NCBI RefSeq assembly: GCF_042650885.1
Contig: NZ_JBHSBU010000001.1
Coordinates: 4,092,001 to 4,156,000 of the forward strand
Length of the DNA stretch: 64,000 nucleotides
DNA from: Chitinimonas_A lacunae
GTDB lineage: Bacteria; Pseudomonadota; Gammaproteobacteria; Burkholderiales; Chitinimonadaceae
Direction of reading: 5' to 3'
In this document: positions 1-7,924 of the stretch, in pieces
Position numbering within the stretch: position 1 is the first letter of the stretch
Layout of the letters: every line of letters begins with the position of its first letter
Position numbers and translations under genes: made by a program
Notes under the pieces: model-generated
Databases searched by the model: none
The model's input: the letters and a program-made list of their open reading frames with translations, nothing else
What the model was told of the DNA's origin: nothing

Positions 1-64
1 AGGCGGCGTCCGATCATGGAGGGGGACGCCCTGGTGAAGGCGGGCTTTCAGGCCGGACGATGGG

Positions 65-748
65 CTATTCGGGCAGCCATTGCACCGCCACCAGTGCCAG
101 GCCTGCCAGCCAGGCCAACGGGGTGTCGGTAAAGCGGTCGAGCCGCGAATCTTCGCCGTCGAGGATGCCGACGACCCGGCCGGCCTGGTCGAGCAGCGGC
201 AGACAGGCTTCGCTTTGCACCGCCGGGTCGCAGTTGTAGTAGCTGCCGCCCTGACGTTGATGGGCACCGACATCGGCGATCAGGCGGGCCTGGCCGGTCA
301 GGCCGACCGTACTGTTATTGGAGTAGGCCGCGAATTCCTCGGTCAGCGGGAATTCGGCCCGCGACGGCTTGCCGCGGTAGGCGAGCTTGATCAGGGCGCG
401 GCCGCTGCGGCTAGTGCGGGCCTGATAGACGCCCAGCCAGCCGATGGCGGCCCGTTGCTGCGTGACTTCGACCAGGGCGTTGAGCACGGCCAGGCGGTAT
501 TCGGTGGCCGGACCGGCCTTGAGCACCTGACGCAGATCGTAGGGCTCGGGCGCCAGCTGATTGACCAGCGAACAGGCGCCGCCCTCGCCCAGCAGCGGCA
601 CGGGGTAGTGGTAGAGCGCTTCGAGCTCGACCGGAACTGCCGTGGCGGCGGCCACTTCCTGCAAGGTGTCACGGCAGGCGGCGACCAGGTCGGGCGGAAC
701 GAGGCCGCTTAGGCCGGCACGTTCCAGATACTCGGTAACAGCATTCAT
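65..748 (-). CDS. GAF-domain protein resembling free methionine-(R)-sulfoxide reductase
   Basis: 227 aa, soluble, with no signal peptide. The C-terminal half looks like a GAF domain: a glycine turn (GLTGQA), then NCDPAVQSEACLPL and GRVVGILDGED. These resemble the region of free methionine-(R)-sulfoxide reductases (YebR/fRMsr) that carries the catalytic Cys in an 'ACD..SE' context. That Cys-Asp pair is present here, but the second Cys usually found in the glycine turn is Leu/Thr. The N-terminal 90 residues have no motif I recognise. The start is chosen for AGGAGA about nine bases upstream. It lies 97 bp downstream of the MHYT-GGDEF-EAL gene on the same strand and could be co-transcribed. Activity as a reductase is uncertain; a GAF sensor is the alternative. 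Confidence 0.7.
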   Translation of the reverse strand: MNAVTEYLERAGLSGLVPPDLVAACRDTLQEVAAATAVPVELEALYHYPVPLLGEGGACSLVNQLAPEPYDLRQVLKAGPATEYRLAVLNALVEVTQQRAAIGWLGVYQARTSRSGRALIKLAYRGKPSRAEFPLTEEFAAYSNNSTVGLTGQARLIADVGAHQRQGGSYYNCDPAVQSEACLPLLDQAGRVVGILDGEDSRLDRFTDTPLAWLAGLALVAVQWLPE

Positions 749-780
749 GGCTTTTGCGTCTCCTAGAGCGGGTAGGCGGC

Positions 781-844
781 CAATGTAAAGTAAGGCGCCA
801 AATGGCTGCCAGATACATAGCGATATATAAATAGAAATAAATAT
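781..844 (-). repeat. R1 intergenic element, copy a
   Basis: Read on the minus strand it begins directly after the TAA of the MHYT-GGDEF-EAL gene. It has the family landmarks at the family spacing: TATTTATTTC at columns 1-10, TCGC at 21-24, ATGTA at 26-30, TCTGGC at 31-36. It matches copy b (7825) without gaps over the first 45 columns. Confidence 0.65.
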
Positions 845-2917
845 TTACGCTTTGTAGGGGCTGGATCCGGCCAGTAATTCGGACAGCGCCGTGGCGGTGG
901 TCGGGCGGCCGAGCAGGAAGCCTTGCAAGGTGTCGCAGCCCGAAACGGCGAGGAAATCGCGTTGCTCAACCGTCTCCACACCCTCGGCCACGATGGTGCG
1001 ACCGAGCGTATGGCCCAGGGCGATGATGGCCTGGACGATGGCCGCATCTTCCGACCCGGGCGTCAGCTCGCCCACGAAAGCCCGGTCGATCTTGAGTTCG
1101 CCGGCCGGCAATCGCTTCAGATAAGCCAGGCTCGAATAGCCCGTGCCAAAGTCGTCGATCGACAGCCCGACTCCCATCTCAGCCAATGTGCGCAGGATCC
1201 CCATGGCCGTTTCCGCCTCTTCCATCGCGGTGGTCTCGGTGATTTCGAGCACCAGTTGAGCGGGCGGCAGCTCGTGGCGGGCCAGGGTGGCGCGTACCGT
1301 CTCGATTAGACGGGCATGACGGAACTGCTGCGCCGACAGATTGACCGCCATCTTGAAGCGATGGCCCTGGTCGTACCAGGCGCGCATCTGGCGGCAGGCT
1401 TCATCGAGCGCCCAGTCGCCGATGGCCAGGATCAGGCCCGAGCGCTCGGCCGCCGGGATGAACTGGGCTGGCGACACCATGCCGCTGCCGGGCCGCAGCC
1501 AGCGGATCAGCGCCTCGACCCCGACGATCTGGCCGCTCAGTGCATCGAATTTGGGTTGGTAATGGAGCAGGAATTCCCGTTCGGCCAAAGCTTGGCGCAG
1601 CGCATTCTGCAATTCCAGATGGCCGTGCACGCTCGAATCCATCGTGGCTTCGAAAAAACGGTAGCCGTTGCGGCCGGCGTGCTTGACCCGGTCCATCGCC
1701 GCCTCGGCGCGGCTGAGCAGGGTGTGCGGGTCCTGGCCGTCCTGCGGGTAGACGGCAATGCCCATGCTCAGCGACAGCCGCAGCTGATGCCGGCCCAGAT
1801 CGAACGGCCGCTCGTGGGTGTCAGCGAGCCGCTCGCATAGCTGGGCCACATCCTCGGCCTGCTCCAGTCCTTCCACCACCACGGCAAACTGGTCGCCGCC
1901 CAGACGGGCCAGCGTGTCCTGCGCCCGCACCTCGGCGGCCAGCCGCTGGGCGCTTTCGATCAGCACCAGATCGCCGAACTGGCGTCCCAGCGAGTCATTG
2001 ACCGTCTTAAAGCCATCGAGATCGAGAAACAGCACGGCAAACAGCGAGCTGTCCCGATCGGCCTTGCGTTGTGCCTGGCTGATGCGGTCTTCGAGCAACA
2101 GGCTGTTGGGCAGCCGGGTCAGCGGGTCTTGCAAGGCCAGTTGGGTCAGCTCGTGGTTGGCCCGCTCCAGTGAAGCGATCAGCTGCTGGGCGCGCGACTC
2201 ATGGCGGGCGTCGAGCAGCGAACTCAGCAGCACGGCCACGATCAGGCAGAGGCTGCCCACGCCGATGATCAGCGCCAGCGTTTCGGGGTCTAGGTGCGAA
2301 GCGGTGCTCGCGCCCGTGAGGGGGAAATCCACCGCCATCATCCGGGTGTAGTGGGTACCCGCGATCGCCAGCCCCATGGCAGCTGCGGCGATCAAGCGGG
2401 AGCGCCTGACGCCGGGCCGGTTGGTCCGCAACTGGAAGGCCAGCCATAGCGCCACGGCCGACACGGTCACACCGAGTGCCAGCGAAGCCAGCACCGCGAC
2501 CGGTTGCCAGGCTACCGCGGGGTAGCGCAGCAATGCGGCCATCCCCACATATTGCATCGCGGCGATCCCAAGCCCGAGCAGCAGTCCGCCTGCGGCAAGC
2601 CGGTGCAGCGGCAGCGTGGCGCGGGTGATGCGGGCAAGTCCGAAGCCGGAGGCGGCGATGGCGATCAATAGGGAAGCGAAGGTGAGGGCCGGGTCGTAGC
2701 CGAACGGGCCCGGCAGTTGCAGCGCCAGCATGCCGAGAAAATGCATCGACCAGATGCCGACGCCCATGGCAATGGCACCGGTCCAGAGCCAGATGCGGGC
2801 GGCAATGCCGCGTGTGCTCACTACCCGGCTGGTCAGATCGAAAGCGGTATAGCTGGCAAGCACTGCGACCAGCAGAGACAGGGCGACAAGAAGGGGATCG
2901 TAGCGACCAACAGGCAT
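845..2917 (-). CDS. MHYT-GGDEF-EAL cyclic-di-GMP protein with degenerate GGDQF
   Basis: 690 aa inner-membrane signalling protein. Residues about 1-240 form a MHYT sensor: seven hydrophobic segments with the repeated Met/His/Tyr motif (SMHFLGM near 57, MQYVGM near 121, THYTRM near 188), thought in this family to bind copper and sense O2, CO or NO. A GGDEF domain follows with motif GGDQF at about 340; the Glu-to-Gln change at the catalytic position suggests it no longer makes c-di-GMP. An RAQD product-binding I-site lies five residues before it. The EAL domain (VEALIRW near 468, NLSAQQF, DDFGTGYSSL, VAEGVE) looks intact, so phosphodiesterase activity is expected. I chose ATG 2917 (MPVGRYDP) because the membrane domain begins there, although its ribosome-binding site is weak. 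An R1 repeat follows the stop. Confidence 0.88.
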   Translation of the reverse strand: MPVGRYDPLLVALSLLVAVLASYTAFDLTSRVVSTRGIAARIWLWTGAIAMGVGIWSMHFLGMLALQLPGPFGYDPALTFASLLIAIAASGFGLARITRATLPLHRLAAGGLLLGLGIAAMQYVGMAALLRYPAVAWQPVAVLASLALGVTVSAVALWLAFQLRTNRPGVRRSRLIAAAAMGLAIAGTHYTRMMAVDFPLTGASTASHLDPETLALIIGVGSLCLIVAVLLSSLLDARHESRAQQLIASLERANHELTQLALQDPLTRLPNSLLLEDRISQAQRKADRDSSLFAVLFLDLDGFKTVNDSLGRQFGDLVLIESAQRLAAEVRAQDTLARLGGDQFAVVVEGLEQAEDVAQLCERLADTHERPFDLGRHQLRLSLSMGIAVYPQDGQDPHTLLSRAEAAMDRVKHAGRNGYRFFEATMDSSVHGHLELQNALRQALAEREFLLHYQPKFDALSGQIVGVEALIRWLRPGSGMVSPAQFIPAAERSGLILAIGDWALDEACRQMRAWYDQGHRFKMAVNLSAQQFRHARLIETVRATLARHELPPAQLVLEITETTAMEEAETAMGILRTLAEMGVGLSIDDFGTGYSSLAYLKRLPAGELKIDRAFVGELTPGSEDAAIVQAIIALGHTLGRTIVAEGVETVEQRDFLAVSGCDTLQGFLLGRPTTATALSELLAGSSPYKA

Positions 2918-2984
2918 GACAAAAAACCCGGTGAGCAGCTTCCATCGTAGTCGAAGCCGACCAGGGCGCCATGACCGCCGCCGC

Positions 2985-3112
2985 AAAAGAAAAAGCGGCC
3001 AGAGGAGACTGGCCGCCGAATGGGGATTGAGGATGGAGTCAGACGCGCCCGGTCAAAGATCAAGACCTTGGCAGCACGCCACTACCGTCCCGTCACCGCG
3101 TTGGACGGGATG
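2985..3112 (-). ncRNA. candidate small RNA or attenuated leader
   Basis: This non-coding stretch upstream of the MHYT gene has a consensus -10 (TATAAT, 3119-3124 read on the minus strand). It ends in a perfect 8-bp stem (2995-3002 with 3009-3016) followed on the minus strand by a T-rich run, that is, an intrinsic terminator. The predicted transcript is about 125 nt and can form CCCGTC/GACGGG and GGTC/GACC hairpins. The terminator lies 78 bp before the MHYT start codon. It may be an independent sRNA or an attenuated 5' leader; the sequence alone does not decide. I do not recognise a known RNA family. Confidence 0.4.
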
Positions 3113-3118
3113 AACGGC

Positions 3119-3173
3119 ATTATACACAAGTCATATGCGTCATGCATAAAAAATTTAACTTTAGATATGACTT
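3119..3173 (-). promoter_or_regulatory. promoter with 9-bp inverted repeat
   Basis: TATAAT (minus strand, 3119-3124) serves as the -10; no good -35 is visible. A perfect inverted repeat AAGTCATAT / ATATGACTT (3128-3136 and 3165-3173) starts in the -10/-35 spacer and spans the -35 region, which is where a repressor or activator would bind. It drives the candidate RNA at 2985-3112 and possibly the MHYT gene. Confidence 0.4.
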
Positions 3174-3268
3174 ATGCACAAAGTGCCCATGGAGTCCTAG
3201 GTGGACTGCGGCGTGGGCAGCAGGATTTATGACCAGTGGTTGAAGGAGCCTTGGCGCCTGATTTGACG

Positions 3269-3907
3269 CTATTTTTTCTTTTTGCTGGTGGTCTGGCTTC
3301 TGGTGAGCAAGGGGGACAAGGTAGGCCATAAATTATCGAGCAGACGACCTTGCGCCTGGGCAATCGGATGCAGTTGATCGGCCTGGAACCACTGCGGCTG
3401 GTCGGCGATACCGTCGAGCAGGAAGGGCGGGGGCGGCAATTTATGCTCCTGAGCCAGTTCCCGATACATGGCGCTGAACTTTGCGGTAAAGGCACGACCA
3501 AAGTTGGGCGGCATTTGCATGCCCACCAGCACCACCTCCGCCCGGTTGGCGCGCGCCTGTTCGATCATGGCTGCGAGGTTGCGCCGGGTGGCGCCGATGG
3601 GCAGGCCGCGCAGCCCGTCATTGGCGCCCAGTTCGACCACCACGATTTGTGGTTTATGGCGGTCCAGCGCGGCCGGCAGACGGGTCAGTCCGCCTGCCGT
3701 GGTTTCGCCCGACTGACTGGCGTTGACCACTTGCCAGCCAGGGCCGATCCGCTGTTGTAACAGACTCGGCCAGGCCTGTTCCGGACGGATGCCATAGCCG
3801 GCCGACAGGCTATCGCCGAAAATAAGAATGGTCCTGGGCTCGGCTGCCAGGACGTTGCTTATCCAACCCCCCGCCAGCAGGATCAAGAGTCCAAAAATGC
3901 GTGCCAC
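3269..3907 (-). CDS. tesA: TesA-type SGNH esterase/lysophospholipase L1
   Basis: 212 aa with an N-terminal signal peptide (hydrophobic core, cleavage near AA-EP at 22), so periplasmic. It is an SGNH/GDSL hydrolase acting as arylesterase, thioesterase or lysophospholipase: GDSL with nucleophile Ser at about 33, Gly near 67 (QSGETT), Asn in GAND near 96, and Asp/His in ADQLHP near 177/180, so the whole catalytic set is visible. The start is GTG at 3907, chosen for AGAAAGGAA just upstream; the frame stays open further 5' but that translates to low-complexity sequence. It is divergent from ybbA, as tesA is in E. coli, and the two reading frames overlap at their 5' ends. The protein ends in a Lys-rich tail. 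Confidence 0.92.
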   Translation of the reverse strand: MARIFGLLILLAGGWISNVLAAEPRTILIFGDSLSAGYGIRPEQAWPSLLQQRIGPGWQVVNASQSGETTAGGLTRLPAALDRHKPQIVVVELGANDGLRGLPIGATRRNLAAMIEQARANRAEVVLVGMQMPPNFGRAFTAKFSAMYRELAQEHKLPPPPFLLDGIADQPQWFQADQLHPIAQAQGRLLDNLWPTLSPLLTRSQTTSKKKK

Positions 3908-4622
3908 GCCCGATTTCCTTTCTGATCGAGAACTCTCCAAAACAGCCCCAATTCTGGTGGCCGAACAGCTGGTGAAGCAAATCGGCTTCGACCATGAAAC
4001 CTTGACCATCCTCGACGATGTCAGTTTCACCCTGGGTAGCGGTCGCTCGCTGGCCATCGTCGGCGCTTCGGGCTCGGGCAAATCGACCCTGCTTGGCCTG
4101 CTGGCCGGCCTCGATCTGCCGACCTCGGGCGCCGTCACCCTGGCTGGCCGCCGACTCGACGCACTCGACGAGGATGGCCGGGCTCGCCTGCGCGGCGAGA
4201 CGGTGGGGTTTGTGTTCCAGTCATTCCAGCTGCTGTCGGCGCTCACGGCGCTCGACAATGTGGCGCTGCCGCTTGAATTGCTCGGCCATGCCAATCCGCG
4301 CCGCGAAGCCGAGGCACTCCTTGGCCGGGTCGGACTGGCCGCCCGGCTCAGTCACCGGCCCAAGGAGCTGTCGGGCGGCGAGCAGCAGCGGGTCGCGCTG
4401 GCCCGTGCCTTTGCCACCCGGCCACGGCTGCTGTTTGCCGACGAGCCTACCGGCAACCTCGATACCCAGACCGGCGAGCGCATCATCGACCTGTTGTTCG
4501 AACTCAATGCCGAGGCCAGCACCACGCTGGTGCTGGTGACGCACGACGACCGGCTGGCCGCCCGCTGCGGTGCCCGACTGCGTCTGGCGGCCGGTCGGGT
4601 CAGCGAACGTGACGGTATCTGA
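3897..4622 (+). CDS. ybbA: ABC transporter ATPase YbbA (LolD/MacB-type)
   Basis: 241 aa cytoplasmic ATPase. Walker A GASGSGKST at 56-64, signature LSGGEQQRVALA at 158-169, Walker B LLFADEPTG near 178 and the VTHDD switch are all present. The sequence resembles E. coli YbbA, partner of the large permease YbbP. It lies 10 bp upstream of that permease in an obvious two-gene operon. The start at ATG 3897 overlaps the divergent tesA start by 11 bp; an in-frame GTG at 3957 is the alternative, with no better ribosome-binding site. The physiological substrate of this exporter class is not known; a link to lipid or lipoprotein processing is suggested only by tesA next door. Confidence 0.92.
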   Translation: MRATPDFLSDRELSKTAPILVAEQLVKQIGFDHETLTILDDVSFTLGSGRSLAIVGASGSGKSTLLGLLAGLDLPTSGAVTLAGRRLDALDEDGRARLRGETVGFVFQSFQLLSALTALDNVALPLELLGHANPRREAEALLGRVGLAARLSHRPKELSGGEQQRVALARAFATRPRLLFADEPTGNLDTQTGERIIDLLFELNAEASTTLVLVTHDDRLAARCGARLRLAAGRVSERDGI

Positions 4623-4632
4623 GGGAAGCGCT

Positions 4633-7119
4633 ATGCAGAACAATCGTTCCCGTCGCGGCTGGGGGCTGGCCTGGCGCTGGCTGCGCCGTGACCTTGCCGC
4701 CGGTGAATTGACCGTGATGGCCATCGCCCTGCTGGTGGCGGTGGCCGCAATGACCAGCGTCGGTTTCTTCACCGACCGGGTACGTCAGGCCCTGGCCCGA
4801 GAAAGCGATCAGTTGCTGGCGGCCGATCTGGTGGTCAATGCCGACCAGCCCTTGCCGGCCGAATGGGTGGCCGAGGCGCGGCGACGCGGTCTGGCGGTGG
4901 CGCATACCGCGACCTTTCCCAGCATGGCCCAGGCAGGCGACCAGGCCCAGCTGGTGACGGCCAAGGCCGTATCGGCGGCCTATCCCTTGCGCGGTCAGGT
5001 CAAACTCAAGGCGCCGCTGGGCGATCTGCTGGTCCATAGCGCCCCGGCGCCCGGTACTGCCTGGGCCGATCAGCGGCTGTTCGATGTGCTCGGTCTGCAA
5101 CCGGGCGCCAAGTTGCAGCTCGGCGACCTCGAATTCGAGATGGTGGCCATCATCGCCCGCGAGCCCGACGGCGCGATGGATCTATACAACTTCATCCCGC
5201 GCATGCTGTTCAACGACGTCGATCTGGCACGCACCGGCCTGATCCAGCCTGGCAGCCGGGTCCGTTACCGGCTGCTGCTGGCCGGCGAGCGCGACGATGT
5301 GACGGCCATGCGCGCCTGGCTCACTCCCAAGCTCGGCCGTGGTCAGCGCGTCGAAGATGTGCGCGAGGCTCGGCCCGAGGTCAAGGTTTCGCTTGAGCGG
5401 GCCGAACGATTCCTGCGGCTGTCGGCACTGGTCAGTGTTTTCCTGGCCGCGGCGGCACTCGGGCTGGCCGCCCGCCGCCATACCGAACGCCATCTCGATG
5501 CCGTAGCGCTGCTGCGCACGCTGGGGCTGACCCAGCGCGATATCGTCACGCTGTTTGTGCGCCAGTATGTGCTGCTGGCCGTGGTGTCGGTCGGACTTGG
5601 CGTGGGAATAGGCTGGGGCGCCCAGTTCCTGATCGCTTCGGCACTGACGGGCCTGTTCACGACCGCGCTGCCCGAGGCCAGCGCCTTGCCGGCGCTGGCG
5701 GGTGCCGGCATCGGTTTGACGCTGCTGTTCGGCTTCTGCCTGCCGCCGCTACTGCGACTCAAGGGCGTGGCGCCGATCCGGGTATTGCGGCGCGATGCCA
5801 CCCCGCCTGGCAATGCGCCCCTGGCGATGCTGCTGGGCCTTGCTGCCCTGTCTGGCCTGATCGCCTGGCAAGCGGGCGACGCCCGGCTGGCCGGACTTGC
5901 CTTGATCGGCCTGGCCGCCACCGTGGCCCTGGCGGTCGCGGCCGCCTGGGGACTGGTCTGGCTGGTGCCACGCCTGCCGCTGCCGCGCCATGCGGGCTGG
6001 CGCTTCGGTCTGCGCAATGTGGCGCGGCGGCGAGGTCTCAGCGTGGCCCAGGTGGTGGCGCTCAGCCTTGGCATGATGGCCCTGATGCTGCTGACCGTGG
6101 TGCGCGGCGATCTGTTCGCCGCCTGGGACCGCTCGGTGCCGCGCGATGCGCCCAACCGCTTCGTGATCAATATCCAGCCCGACCAGCGTGAGGCGATCGC
6201 CGCCGAATTCGGCCAGGCCGGCCTGCCGGCGCCGGTGTTCGCGCCGATGGTGCGTGGTCGGCTGAGCGCGATCAACGGCCGGCCGATCAATGTGCAGGCC
6301 TATACCGATCAGCGCACCCGCCGGCTGGCCGAGCGCGAATTCAACCTGTCCTGGGGCGAGTCGCAGCGCGGCGACAACCGTATCGTGGCCGGCCGTCCGC
6401 TCGATGAAACGGCGCCTGGTTTCTCCGTCGAGCAGGGTATCGCCGAATCGCTCGGCATCAAGCTCGGCGACACCCTGAGCTACGATATCGCCGGCACGGT
6501 CTACACCGCGCCGGTACGCAATCTGCGCAAGGTCGACTGGGATTCCTTCCGGGTCAATTTCTTCGTGGTCGGCAACCGTGCCCTGCTGGAAAAGCAGCCG
6601 GCCAGCTATATCACCAGCTTCCATCTGCCTGCCGACAAGCTCGATTTCGGTAATCGATTGCCGCGCCAGTTCTCCAATCTGACCGTGATCGATGTCTCGG
6701 CCATCCTGTCCGAAGTCCGTTCGATGCTCGACAAAGCGTTTGCGGCTGTCGAGGTGGTATTTGTCTTCAGTCTGCTGGCCGGACTGGCGGTGCTATATGC
6801 CGCCACGCTCGCCACCCACGACGACCGCCGCCGCGAGGCAGCCATTCTGCGCACGCTCGGTGCCGATTCGGCCATGGTGGAGAAGGCCGCCAGCGCCGAA
6901 CTGCTGCTGATCGGCGGCCTGGCCGGGCTGCTCGCCTCGTTTGCAGCGCTGGGAATAGGCTGGGCGGCCGCCCGTTGGCTGTTCGAGCTGCCGACGGCAT
7001 CGCTGTCGTGGTGGTTGATCCCGGTGGGCGGCCTGATCGGCGCGGCGGCGGCGCGCTTTGCTGCCGCGCCCTTGCTGCTGCGGGTGCTGAAAACCCCGCC
7101 GTTGACGGTGCTGCGCTGA
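4633..7119 (+). CDS. ybbP: FtsX-family ABC permease YbbP
   Basis: 828 aa inner-membrane permease. There is one N-terminal membrane segment (AVAAMTS region), a large periplasmic domain to about residue 250, then a three-helix FtsX block, a second periplasmic domain, and a C-terminal FtsX block (FSLLAGLAVLYAATLATHDDRRREAAILRTLGA). The arginine-rich cytoplasmic loop carrying 'LRTLG' occurs twice (ALLRTLGLTQ and AILRTLGADS), as expected for duplicated MacB/FtsX halves. Length and architecture match YbbP of E. coli. The start at 4633 is preceded by GAGGGAAG. The small secreted protein gene starts 2 bp after its stop. Confidence 0.93.
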   Translation: MQNNRSRRGWGLAWRWLRRDLAAGELTVMAIALLVAVAAMTSVGFFTDRVRQALARESDQLLAADLVVNADQPLPAEWVAEARRRGLAVAHTATFPSMAQAGDQAQLVTAKAVSAAYPLRGQVKLKAPLGDLLVHSAPAPGTAWADQRLFDVLGLQPGAKLQLGDLEFEMVAIIAREPDGAMDLYNFIPRMLFNDVDLARTGLIQPGSRVRYRLLLAGERDDVTAMRAWLTPKLGRGQRVEDVREARPEVKVSLERAERFLRLSALVSVFLAAAALGLAARRHTERHLDAVALLRTLGLTQRDIVTLFVRQYVLLAVVSVGLGVGIGWGAQFLIASALTGLFTTALPEASALPALAGAGIGLTLLFGFCLPPLLRLKGVAPIRVLRRDATPPGNAPLAMLLGLAALSGLIAWQAGDARLAGLALIGLAATVALAVAAAWGLVWLVPRLPLPRHAGWRFGLRNVARRRGLSVAQVVALSLGMMALMLLTVVRGDLFAAWDRSVPRDAPNRFVINIQPDQREAIAAEFGQAGLPAPVFAPMVRGRLSAINGRPINVQAYTDQRTRRLAEREFNLSWGESQRGDNRIVAGRPLDETAPGFSVEQGIAESLGIKLGDTLSYDIAGTVYTAPVRNLRKVDWDSFRVNFFVVGNRALLEKQPASYITSFHLPADKLDFGNRLPRQFSNLTVIDVSAILSEVRSMLDKAFAAVEVVFVFSLLAGLAVLYAATLATHDDRRREAAILRTLGADSAMVEKAASAELLLIGGLAGLLASFAALGIGWAAARWLFELPTASLSWWLIPVGGLIGAAAARFAAAPLLLRVLKTPPLTVLR

Positions 7120-7121
7120 CC

Positions 7122-7565
7122 ATGTGGCGTCTTGCGGTCGCGCTCTGCCTGCCGCTGTTCACCCAGGCGGCCGAAAGCTGGCTGCCGCAGCGGATCGAGG
7201 GCCTCGATCGGGCACTCGCCCCCAGGCCCGAACTGGCCTTGAGCGAGGTCCGGATCGCCGCAGTCGCCTCGGCCGTCGCGGCCGAGGAGCAACCCGCTGC
7301 CGGGGCTGCTTCGACCCGCACCGACCACGGTGGCGCCTGGTTGCGGGTCGATACGGTGGAAGTCGGCCAGGGGCGCGAGCCCATGGCCAGCTTCAACGGC
7401 CGCCCGCTGCGCTATAGCTCGCGTGAACCGGTCAATCTCAATGGCCGCAGCGGCTGGCGCACCCGCTGGATGATCGAGGCCGCCGAGGCCGGCCTGTTCC
7501 GCTTCCAGGCCACTTCACCGGTCAAGCCTTGGCCGGTGCTGACTACCCAGATCTATATCCGCTGA
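7122..7565 (+). CDS. small secreted protein of unknown function
   Basis: 147 aa. Residues 1-17 form a short signal peptide (MWRLAVALCLPLFTQAA), so the protein is probably periplasmic. The mature part is Ala/Arg/Glu-rich and I recognise no domain. It starts 2 bp after the ybbP stop, so it is translated from the same mRNA. A role with the YbbAP exporter is inferred only from that coupling. The reading frame has the same strong third-position G/C bias as its neighbours, which supports it being real. Confidence 0.7.
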   Translation: MWRLAVALCLPLFTQAAESWLPQRIEGLDRALAPRPELALSEVRIAAVASAVAAEEQPAAGAASTRTDHGGAWLRVDTVEVGQGREPMASFNGRPLRYSSREPVNLNGRSGWRTRWMIEAAEAGLFRFQATSPVKPWPVLTTQIYIR

Positions 7566-7630
7566 GCGGGCGTCCCCCTCACGGCGCAAGTCCGAGGCAA
7601 AGCCGGCACGACGGCCTGTCCGTTCAGATC

Positions 7631-7718
7631 GGCGTCACCGCCAAGTCTGGCTGAGTGTGATGGGCCTGTGCGCTGAGGGCCGGACCCGCTGACACCGAGT
7701 TTTGTGGCCATGGGCGAG
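7631..7718 (+). repeat. R2 structured intergenic element, copy A
   Basis: The family core GGCGTC - 8 nt - GTCTGG - ... - CCGGAC - 5 nt - GACACC spans 7631-7696 with the same internal distances as copies B and C (offsets 0, 14, 49, 60). GTCTGG pairs with CCGGAC. The outer GGCGTC/GACACC helix has one mismatch. The inner hairpin is AGTGT/GCGCT with two G-U pairs. Confidence 0.65.
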
Positions 7719-7824
7719 CACGGCGGCTTGGGCTTGGCCGCGGCATCCTCAAGGAGGGGACAAGCGTCATTGGCGGACATAAGGAGCGCGCGCGACGCCT
7801 GTGATGGCATAGCGTGGCAAAAGG

Positions 7825-7887
7825 TATTTATTTCTTTAGCTTTCCCGCTTTGTATCTTGCGACTGTTTTGCGGATATTTTTCTTTTT
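7825..7887 (+). repeat. R1 intergenic element, copy b
   Basis: This is the reference copy of the family. TATTTATTTC is at columns 1-10, CCGC at 21-24, TGTATCTTGC at 27-36, TGTTTTGCGG at 40-49 and ATATTTTTC at 50-58. CCGC and GCGG could pair across a 21-nt loop just before a T-rich stretch. Confidence 0.7.
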
Positions 7888-7924
7888 CGCCTGGGCGATA
7901 AAGCGCCCCGCGTCAGTGATCCGC

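Larger units (their letters stand above)
7566..7924. other. non-coding gap holding repeats R2-A and R1-b
   Basis: This 359-bp gap lies between the convergent secreted-protein gene and SRPBCC gene. It contains one R2 element and one R1 element, both sense with respect to the upstream plus-strand gene. I see no convincing gene or strong terminator besides these. Confidence 0.7.

Noticed and set aside
5..30. GGCGTCC/GGACGCC hairpin at the left edge
   Set aside because: It shares only the outer-helix letters with R2 and lacks the middle helix at the family spacing; no T-run. Kept as an unassigned hairpin.
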